NCBI RefSeq assembly: GCF_027923225.1
Contig: NZ_BSDI01000044.1
Span: 1 to 64,000 of the forward strand
DNA from: Phytohabitans aurantiacus
GTDB lineage: Bacteria; Actinomycetota; Actinomycetes; Mycobacteriales; Micromonosporaceae
Length of the DNA: 64,000 bases
Direction: 5' to 3'
Shown here: piece after piece, positions 58,019 to 64,000 of the stretch
How the letters are laid out: every line of letters begins with the position of its first letter
How positions within the stretch are numbered: the stretch's first letter is position 1
The notes under the pieces: generated by a model
Seen by the model: the letters and a program-made list of their open reading frames with translations, nothing else
Told to the model about the DNA's origin: nothing
Databases searched by the model: none
Position numbers and translations under genes: made by a program

Positions 58019-58579
58019 CTAGGCGTCGGCGAAGCCCGGGATGCCGGGCTCTCGTTCGACGCGCGCGGCCCGCACCAGGAAGCTCACGGTGTGGTACCAG
58101 CCGCACAACGCGAGCAAGTCCAGCAGCTGCTCCTCGGTGAAGTACTCCGACAGCGCCGCCCACAGCTCATCGTCCACATCGGAGCTGTCGTGCAGCTGGT
58201 CGACGAGGTCGAGTAGTAGCCGGTCACGCGGGTCGACCCAGCAGGGGTCCACACTGGAACCTTTGACCACAGAACGGATCTGCGCGCTCGTCAACTCGGC
58301 GCGTTCGGAGAACACCGCGACGTGCAGGCCCCAGTGGTACTCGCAGCCGCACCGCGCGCACGTCCGCGTGATGATCAGCTCGCGGGCACGGAGGTCGACG
58401 CTGAGCGCGTCACTCAGCTCGTACCCCATCCAGCCCGTCATCGCCCGCGCCATCCGGTCGTTGCGGGCGAACGTGCGGATCACGCGCAGCGGCGGCAGGC
58501 CGGGCGGCAGCATGCTCTGGAACAGCGCCTTGATGTCCGGCTCGTACGGCTCCTCGTGCGGCGCGATCCGGGCCGCCAT
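58019..58579 (-). CDS. Carboxymuconolactone decarboxylase/AhpD-type protein
   Basis: This 186-residue protein starts at ATG 58579. It belongs to the CMD/AhpD family: VIRTFARNDRMARAMTGWMGYELSD, then RELIITRTCARCGCEYHWGLHVAVF, where the Cys-x2-Cys and following His form the redox relay typical of AhpD-like proteins, and LDLVDQLHDSSDVDDELW..YFTEEQLLDLLALCGWYHTVSFLVRA. It may be a hydroperoxide-handling or redox enzyme. It is 13 bp downstream of the quinone oxidoreductase on the same strand, so the two are likely co-transcribed. Confidence 0.87.
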   Translation of the reverse strand: MAARIAPHEEPYEPDIKALFQSMLPPGLPPLRVIRTFARNDRMARAMTGWMGYELSDALSVDLRARELIITRTCARCGCEYHWGLHVAVFSERAELTSAQIRSVVKGSSVDPCWVDPRDRLLLDLVDQLHDSSDVDDELWAALSEYFTEEQLLDLLALCGWYHTVSFLVRAARVEREPGIPGFADA

Positions 58580-58592
58580 TCAGACCTCCCGA

Positions 58593-59555
58593 TCAGGGGA
58601 TCAGCAACAGCTTGCCGGTGGTCCGGCGGGCGGCCAGGTCGGTGTGGGCACGAACAGCCTCGGCCAGCGGGTACCGGCCACCGACGAGCACGCCAAGCGA
58701 TCCGTCGGCAACCCAGCCGTACACGTCGGCGGCGCGGCGGCGCAGTTCCTCGTCGTCGGCGATGTAGTGCGCCAGCGTCGGCCGGGTCAGGAACAGCGAC
58801 CCGCCACCCTGCAGCCGCTGCGGGTCGAACGGGGGCACCTTGCCGCTCGCCGCCCCGTACAGCGCGAGGATGCCGCGCGGGCGCAAGCTTGCCAGGCTCT
58901 CGTCGAACGTGGACTTCCCCACACCGTCGTACACCGCCGCCACGCCCGCGCCGCCGGTCAGCTCGCGGACCTTCGCGGCGATGTCCGAGTACCCGATCAC
59001 CTCAGCGGCACCCGCCTGGCGCGCGAGCTTCTCCTTTTCCGGGGTGGAGACCGTGCCGATCACGCGCGCGCCGAGCCGGGTGGCCAGCTGCGTCAGCAGC
59101 AGGCCCATCCCACCGGCCGCGGCGTGCACCAGCACGGTGTCGCCGTCGCGCACCGGAGCCGTGTCGAGCAGCAGATAGTGCGCGGTCATACCCTGCAGCA
59201 GCGACGCGGCGGCCTGCTCGTCGGAGACGCCGTCGGGCACCGGCACGGCCCGGTTCGCCGGCACCAGCGCATACTGCGCGTACGAACCGGCGAGGTTGGT
59301 CGACGCCACCCGGTCACCCACCGCCGGTGACGTCACGCCCGGACCGACCGCGACGACGGTACCGGCACCTTCGCTACCCGGAGTCAGCGGCAACTCACTC
59401 GGGTACTGCCCGGTGCGAAAATAGATATCGATGTAGTTCACGCCGATCGCGGCGAGCCGCACCAGCACCTGACCAGGGCCCGGCTCCGGCGTATCGACCT
59501 GCGACAGCTCCATGACCTCGGGGCCGCCGTGCTCAAGCACTCGAATCGCATCCAT
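58593..59555 (-). CDS. Quinone oxidoreductase (NADPH, zeta-crystallin type)
   Basis: This 320-residue medium-chain reductase starts at ATG 59555. It lacks zinc ligands and matches the zinc-free quinone oxidoreductases: MDAIRVLEHGGPEVMEL, GVNYIDIYFRTGQYP, PGSEGAGTVVAVGPGV, AAASLLQGMTAHYLL and the NADPH loop VLVHAAAGGMGLLLTQLA. It reduces quinones or enones with NADPH, a detoxification role. It is followed by the AhpD-type gene with a small gap, which fits a stress-response pair. Confidence 0.92.
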   Translation of the reverse strand: MDAIRVLEHGGPEVMELSQVDTPEPGPGQVLVRLAAIGVNYIDIYFRTGQYPSELPLTPGSEGAGTVVAVGPGVTSPAVGDRVASTNLAGSYAQYALVPANRAVPVPDGVSDEQAAASLLQGMTAHYLLLDTAPVRDGDTVLVHAAAGGMGLLLTQLATRLGARVIGTVSTPEKEKLARQAGAAEVIGYSDIAAKVRELTGGAGVAAVYDGVGKSTFDESLASLRPRGILALYGAASGKVPPFDPQRLQGGGSLFLTRPTLAHYIADDEELRRRAADVYGWVADGSLGVLVGGRYPLAEAVRAHTDLAARRTTGKLLLIP

Positions 59556-59682
59556 TGATCACATACCCTAGCTCGGCACGCGACACCAAGTTGGCATCTA
59601 CGGAGACGTGTGCCGTAACCATGATCCGCCGGGCGGCCAGTAGTCTCCCGCGAGGACATACGACGACGACGGGAGAGTTCGG

Positions 59683-59811
59683 GTGAGCGAGCGGCGCGGC
59701 GCGGCGACGCTTGGATCGGCCCCCGCAACCACCGACCAGCTCAACCACGTCGGGCCGATCCAGGCGGCGCCCACGGGCGCCGCAAAGCGAGCGAACCAGG
59801 AGGCACAGTGA
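59683..59811 (+). CDS. 42-residue open frame coupled to the membrane protein
   Basis: GTG 59683 follows GACGGGAG and encodes VSERRGAATLGSAPATTDQL and a hydrophilic remainder. Its TGA overlaps the GTG start of the next gene (GTGA) and an AGGAGG ribosome site for that next gene lies within its last codons. The peptide is small, polar and unrecognised; I regard it as a probable short gene that couples translation. Confidence 0.5.
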   Translation: MSERRGAATLGSAPATTDQLNHVGPIQAAPTGAAKRANQEAQ

Positions 59812-61607
59812 CTGGGCGAACACAGGCCGTGGAGACGCTCGACGCTGAGCTCCAGCGTGCGGTGCGCCGCGCCTCGGTGATGCGCCAGGGCTTCTACGTG
59901 GTCGTGCTGCTCGTTGCCCTCGCCGGCCAGGTGTCCGGCGCCGTCGAGGCGCTCGGAATCCCGCTGGCGGCGGCGATACCTGCAGTGGGCGCGCTGGAAC
60001 TGGGCGGCATCGTCGTGCTCGCCAACGCCGACGTGCGGCGCCGCCTCGGCGAGCGCGCCATCGGCTCCCGCCTGCTGTCGGCCGCGATCGCGGTGGGCGC
60101 CGTCGCGTTCAACTGGCTGGCACACAGCGACCACCTCCTCGGCGGCTTCTTCGCCGGCATGTCAGCGCTCGGCTACCTGGTGTGGTTGACGCATACCGAA
60201 AACCAGCGCCGCGACCGCCTGCGCGCCACCGGGGACCTGCCGCCCACGACGCCCGCGTACGAGGTCGTGGGGCACTGGCTGCGCCGCCCGTTCCTCACGC
60301 GGCGGGCCAAGTCGCTCGCCAAGGAAGACCCGACGCTGGGCCTGTACGGCTCGGTGGCGGCCGCGCGCGCCGAGGTGGCCAGCCAGCGGCGGCAGAAGGC
60401 GATCGCCAAGGTGCTGCACCGCAAGATCCGGTCCGCGGTCGACCCGGCGACGGCCGACATCGCGCTGGCCGTGTACGACCTGGAGGAGATCGCGGCCGGG
60501 CTGACCCGGCGCGCCGACTACGACGGCCTCACCGACCTGATCGCGATCGACCTGGCGCCCACCCGCCTCGCGCCGCCTTCGGCAGACCTGCCTGCGCGCG
60601 CCGCAGCTTCCGATCACGCAGTCGCCTCAGATCGCGCGGCCACCGATCGCGCGGATGTCGATCGCGCGGATGTCGATCGCGCGGCGTCGGGCAGCGGGGC
60701 CTCCCGCAGCCTCGCTACGAACGGCGCTGCTTTCGCTGACGCCGCTGGCATCCCGGTCGGCGATCCGCTCCACGCGGGCAGCGCGCTCGGCACCGACAGG
60801 TCCACATGGCCGGGACGCGGCTCGGATCCGACCGTCTCGGGCGGCACCGTCCCGGGCAGCGCGGCGGCTCACTCGGGCCTTGCGGCGGCTCACTCGGGCG
60901 GTGCGGCTGCTCGCTCGGGTGGTGCAGCGACCGGTGCCGACGTTGGTGCGCCGGCTCGCTCCGGCGGTACAGCAGCTCGCTCGGGTGGCGCGGCGGCTCA
61001 CTCGGGCGGTGCGGCGGCCGGCGGCGAGGTTGGTGCGCCGGTTGGCGTCGAATATGCGGACGCTGGCGTGCGTGCTGACGCCGAGCGCGACGCCGCCTCA
61101 GCTGGTCGCGCCGCACGCCGGGCGGGTGCCGCGGTGCCGTCCGCGGCGCTGACCGAGGCGAGTGCCGAGTTCCAGGTCATCGCCGCCGTCCGGCGCGAGT
61201 TGGAGGAGCTGCGCTCCCCCATCGGCACCGTGCCGGATGCCGCTCCCGCATCGCAGCGCCGCCGGCCGCGGGCGACCACCAACCGCGCCGCGCCGGCGCC
61301 GCCCTCCGGGACGCCAGCTGTGTCCAATGAGGACGGTGCACGGGTGGTGCCGCCGCCGCGTACCGCCAACCGGCGCGACGTGGACGGCGAGCCCGTACCG
61401 CGCGGCCAGTCGCTGCGGCGCCTCGTGCACGCGACCCTCGACGGGCACCCCGCCGCCAACTCCGGCCGCGACCACACCGAACTGGTCGATCTGGTCACCG
61501 ACGCACTCCAGCTCAACGACGTCGAGCGGATAACAGCGGCCACCTACGTCCAGACCTGGAAGCCCAACGACACCCAAACCCCGCTCCCCCAGCAATCCCG
61601 CCGCTAG
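59808..61607 (+). CDS. Membrane protein with repeat-rich tail (DUF2637-like front)
   Basis: This 599-residue protein starts at GTG 59808 with AGGAGG upstream. The N-terminal 150 residues contain about four membrane helices (GFYVVVLLVALAGQVSGAVEAL, IPAVGALELGGIVVLAN, LLSAAIAVGAVAFNWLAHS, GGFFAGMSALGYLVWLTH), resembling DUF2637-type proteins of conjugative actinomycete elements. The middle is helical and basic. Residues about 260-430 are low-complexity repeats (DRADVDRADVDRA; alternating AAHSGG and AARSGG units). The C terminus (LRRLVHATLDGHPA..RDHTELVDLVTDALQLND) is a small helical domain. Function unknown. It is convergent with metE, with palindrome copy 2 between them. Confidence 0.65.
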   Translation: MTGRTQAVETLDAELQRAVRRASVMRQGFYVVVLLVALAGQVSGAVEALGIPLAAAIPAVGALELGGIVVLANADVRRRLGERAIGSRLLSAAIAVGAVAFNWLAHSDHLLGGFFAGMSALGYLVWLTHTENQRRDRLRATGDLPPTTPAYEVVGHWLRRPFLTRRAKSLAKEDPTLGLYGSVAAARAEVASQRRQKAIAKVLHRKIRSAVDPATADIALAVYDLEEIAAGLTRRADYDGLTDLIAIDLAPTRLAPPSADLPARAAASDHAVASDRAATDRADVDRADVDRAASGSGASRSLATNGAAFADAAGIPVGDPLHAGSALGTDRSTWPGRGSDPTVSGGTVPGSAAAHSGLAAAHSGGAAARSGGAATGADVGAPARSGGTAARSGGAAAHSGGAAAGGEVGAPVGVEYADAGVRADAERDAASAGRAARRAGAAVPSAALTEASAEFQVIAAVRRELEELRSPIGTVPDAAPASQRRRPRATTNRAAPAPPSGTPAVSNEDGARVVPPPRTANRRDVDGEPVPRGQSLRRLVHATLDGHPAANSGRDHTELVDLVTDALQLNDVERITAATYVQTWKPNDTQTPLPQQSRR

Positions 61608-61638
61608 CGCCCCTTGCCGCGCGTCCCCTGCCGCTGTA

Positions 61639-61706
61639 CGCGCCGATCTTGCAGTTGTCATGTCCCAAAGCGGGCAATTCGTCGCGACAACTGCAAGATC
61701 GGCGCG
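61639..61706. repeat. Long palindrome of the CTTGCAGTTGTC family, copy 2
   Basis: Arms CGCGCCGATCTTGCAGTTGT and their complement surround a spacer with TCCCAAAGCGGGCAATTC, the same spacer motif as the copy at 10283. It lies between the two convergent stops and could terminate both messages. Confidence 0.88.
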
Positions 61707-61714
61707 GCTGGGGC

Positions 61715-63868
61715 CTAGAGACGCACGCGGAGGCGGGTAGCCGCTGCCACGAGGTTGGCCAGGGCGGGTTCTACCTCCTCGTAGGTGCGGGTCTTCAGGC
61801 CGCAGTCGGGGTTGACCCAGACACGGTCCGCCGGGAGGCCGGGCAGGGCGCGCAGGACACCCGCGAGCCGCTCGGCCACCTCGTCGACGCCGGGCACGCG
61901 CGGCGAGTGGATGTCGTACACGCCAGGGCCGAGCCCGCGTTCGAAGTCGCCCAGCGCTGCCAGTACGCGCCCGCCCGAACGCGCCGACTCGATCGTCGTC
62001 ACGTCTGCGTCGAGCCCGTCGATCGCGCCCGCCACGTCGGACGCGTCCGAGTAGCACAGGTGAGTGTGGATCTGGGTGGCGTCGCCGGCGCCCGCGGTCG
62101 CCGTCCGGTACGCCTGGACCGCCCAGTCCAGGTACTCCTGCTGCTCGTCGCGGCGCAGCGGCATCAGCTCGCGCAGGGCCGGCTCGTCGACCTGGATGAT
62201 GCCGATGCCGGCGTCGGCCAGGTCGCGCACCTCGCCGCTGACGGCGTCTGCCACCTGCTCGACGACGGCGCGCAGCGGCAGGTCACGCCGCACGAACGAC
62301 CACGCCACGATCGTCACCGGCCCGGTCAGCATCCCCTTGACCGGCTTGTCCGTCAGCGACTGGGCGTACGTCGCCCATTGCACCGTGATCGGCGCCGACC
62401 GCCTCACATTGCCGTGCAGGATTGGTGGGCGGGTGCACCGAGAGCCGTACGACTGCACCCAGCCGTGTCGCGTCGTGGCAAACCCGTCCAGGTGCTCCGC
62501 GAAGTACTGCACCATGTCATTGCGTTCCGGCTCGCCATGCACCAGGACGTCCAGCCCGAGCCGCTCCTGTACCCGGATCACGTGCTCGATCTCGGCGGCG
62601 ATGCGGTCGTCGTACTCCTGCTGCCGCATGCGTCCGGCGGTGAGCGCCGCGCGGGCCGCGCGCAGGTCACCGGTCTGCGGAAACGACCCGATGGTCGTCA
62701 CCGGCAGCGCGGGCAGCCCGAGCCGTGCCTGCGCGGCGGCCCGCACTGGGTACGGCGAGCGGCGCTCGTCGCGTGAGGTGGCCGCCGGCGCCGTGGGCAG
62801 CGGAGCGGGTGCGCCGCGCTCGCCGCGTGCCAGCCGGTCGGCCAATTCGACCACCTCGGCGACCTTCTGCTCCGCGAACGCCAGCCGGGCACGCAGCGCC
62901 GGGTCCAGATCCGTCTCCCGCTCGAGGTCGTACGGGACATGGAGCAGTGAACACGACGTGCTGACCACGACGTTTTCGTACGGCTGGAGTCGGTGCAATG
63001 CGTCGTCAAGGTCGGTGCGCCACACGTCGCGCCCCGAGACCACCCCGGCGACGAGCGTCTTGCCCCGCATTGCACCGGGATCGATCGGACCACCGCGTAT
63101 CAGGTCCACCGCGATTGCCTCGATACCTGTCGCGGCAAGCACCGGCATTGCATCGCCCAATGCACCGAAGTATCCGGCGACGAGGATGCGGGGCCGGTCC
63201 GCGGTGCCGCTGAGCCGGTCATAGGCGCGGCGGGCGGCTTCCAGCTCGGCGGGCGTGCGATCGGCGACCAGCGCCGGCTCGTCCAGCTGCACCCACTCCA
63301 CGCCCTCGGCACGCAGCGCGGCCAGCAGCTCCGCGTACACCTCGACCGCGTCGTCCAGCCGCTCCAGCGGCGCGATCCCCTCCGCGAGCAGCAACAACGT
63401 CACCGGACCGACCAGCACCGGCCGCACCCGGTGGCCGAGCGCCCGCGCCTCGCGCACCTCGCGCAGCGGCTTCTCCGACACCAGGCGGAACTTCGTGTCC
63501 GGGCCGATCTCGGGGACGATGTAGTGGTAGTTCGTGTCGAACCACTTCGTCATACGCAGCGGCGGCAGGCCGTCCTCGCCGCGCGCCATCGCGAAGTACG
63601 GGTCGACGGCCGCCCGATAGCGTTCCGGCACCGCGTCCAGCATCACGGCGGCGTCCAGCACGTGGTCGTACTCGGAAAAAGCCGCCGGCAGCGCCTCCAG
63701 GCCGAGCTCCGCGAGCCGTTGCCAGGTTCGGGACCGCAGGCGTGCACCGACCCGGTCAAGCTCGGTGCGATCGATCCGAGCATTCCAGTACGCCTCGAGC
63801 GCTTGCTTCAACTCACGGTTCGGACCAATGCGCGGGTATCCAAGAATCGTCGACTTCACGGGCGGCAT
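61715..63868 (-). CDS. metE: Cobalamin-independent methionine synthase
   Basis: This 717-residue zinc enzyme transfers a methyl group from 5-methyltetrahydropteroyl-triglutamate to homocysteine, the last step of methionine synthesis. The N-terminal domain starts KSTILGYPRIGPNRELKQALEAYW and includes TKWFDTNYHYIVPE. The catalytic C-terminal domain holds TTIGSFPQTGDLR, HGEPERNDMVQYFAE and the zinc ligands in IHTHLCYSD, IESARSGG and NPDCGLKTR. It is a little shorter than the usual 750 residues. It starts with ATG 63868 (or GTG 63859) and is divergent from a LysR-type gene. No riboswitch was recognised in the short upstream region. Confidence 0.95.
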   Translation of the reverse strand: MPPVKSTILGYPRIGPNRELKQALEAYWNARIDRTELDRVGARLRSRTWQRLAELGLEALPAAFSEYDHVLDAAVMLDAVPERYRAAVDPYFAMARGEDGLPPLRMTKWFDTNYHYIVPEIGPDTKFRLVSEKPLREVREARALGHRVRPVLVGPVTLLLLAEGIAPLERLDDAVEVYAELLAALRAEGVEWVQLDEPALVADRTPAELEAARRAYDRLSGTADRPRILVAGYFGALGDAMPVLAATGIEAIAVDLIRGGPIDPGAMRGKTLVAGVVSGRDVWRTDLDDALHRLQPYENVVVSTSCSLLHVPYDLERETDLDPALRARLAFAEQKVAEVVELADRLARGERGAPAPLPTAPAATSRDERRSPYPVRAAAQARLGLPALPVTTIGSFPQTGDLRAARAALTAGRMRQQEYDDRIAAEIEHVIRVQERLGLDVLVHGEPERNDMVQYFAEHLDGFATTRHGWVQSYGSRCTRPPILHGNVRRSAPITVQWATYAQSLTDKPVKGMLTGPVTIVAWSFVRRDLPLRAVVEQVADAVSGEVRDLADAGIGIIQVDEPALRELMPLRRDEQQEYLDWAVQAYRTATAGAGDATQIHTHLCYSDASDVAGAIDGLDADVTTIESARSGGRVLAALGDFERGLGPGVYDIHSPRVPGVDEVAERLAGVLRALPGLPADRVWVNPDCGLKTRTYEEVEPALANLVAAATRLRVRL

Positions 63869-63939
63869 CCTGCCGTGGCGGGGGCGGTCGGTGGCGTTCC
63901 ATTGCCGCTGCTTATGGATCTCGTGGGCATACTGGGTCG

Positions 63940-64000
63940 GTGGATGCCGGCCCGGCGCAGCGTGATGTCGCGTGCTTCGTGGTGGTCGCCGAGTACCTGA
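63940..64000 (+). CDS. Probable LysR-type regulator, N-terminal fragment
   Basis: The frame from GTG 63940 runs off the window and encodes VDAGPAQRDVACFVVVAEYL, which resembles the first helix of LysR-type regulators (xxxLxxFVAVAEEL). A CATACT hexamer lies six bases before the GTG. It is divergent from metE, the same arrangement as metR-metE in enterics, so it may control metE. Only 20 residues are visible. Confidence 0.5.
   Translation, partial: MDAGPAQRDVACFVVVAEYL

Noticed and set aside
1..64000. tRNA, rRNA or known riboswitches
   Set aside because: No cloverleaf, conserved T-loop or known aptamer motif was seen in the gaps by eye; a covariance-model search would settle this.

Overview
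The window looks like chromosomal DNA of a high-GC (roughly 70% or more) filamentous actinobacterium, most likely of the family Micromonosporaceae. The reasons are the base composition, frequent GTG starts, rare TTA codons, and markers such as a TIGR03089 protein, a PF04672-type methyltransferase, a DUF6458 membrane protein, an AfsR/SARP regulator with NB-ARC and TPR regions, a CvnA-like kinase and F420/LLM-type oxidoreductases. I saw no rRNA or tRNA gene, CRISPR array, phage block, or plasmid or chromosomal origin.

Layout. 0-11.6 kb: DNA polymerase IV, small enzymes, a secreted S8 protease, an ECF sigma factor with a SnoaL-like tail, a STAS protein, an FAD oxidase, a secreted M64 metallopeptidase, a TIGR03089 protein and endonuclease V. 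11.7-18.6 kb: a four-gene sugar uptake operon (lipoprotein, two permeases, GH106-like alpha-L-rhamnosidase). 18.8-30 kb: WYL and SARP regulators, a lipoprotein-like membrane protein, then a divergent lipid or steroid-type cluster (DUF1214 protein, SDR, sulfotransferase / zinc alcohol dehydrogenase) around a site that fits the KstR consensus exactly. 30.3-36 kb: a GH10-CBM13-GH62 xylanase/arabinofuranosidase and an operon for non-phosphorylating L-rhamnose oxidation. 36-51 kb: transporters, an ECF sigma/anti-sigma pair, lipoproteins, an acyltransferase, a TPR protein, a MarR/MFS pair, a GntR-TetR fusion regulator beside a flavin monooxygenase, and an orphan CvnA-like kinase. 51-64 kb: a repeat-rich gap, a DUF222-HNH gene against the remains of an EamA transporter, a small ATPase, SDRs, a Ser/Thr kinase, prolyl aminopeptidase, a repeat-rich membrane protein and metE.

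The rhamnosidase/ABC operon and the rhamnose dehydrogenase/rhamnonate dehydratase operon lie about 14 kb apart and probably serve one purpose: releasing, importing and oxidising L-rhamnose from plant material. The xylanase fusion between them fits a plant-litter lifestyle.

The most unusual content is a set of short dispersed repeats. A 56-bp near-perfect palindrome occurs five times. Twice it is embedded in frame inside large proteins (the GH106 enzyme and the SARP regulator), adding 19 residues and a rare TTA leucine codon each time; at the other three sites it sits at gene ends and supplies stop codons or short tails. A second family of about 200-230 bp has terminal inverted repeats (two fuller copies, two degenerate). 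A third palindrome family and a tandem array of a GATCAAGG-type repeat fill the remaining gaps.
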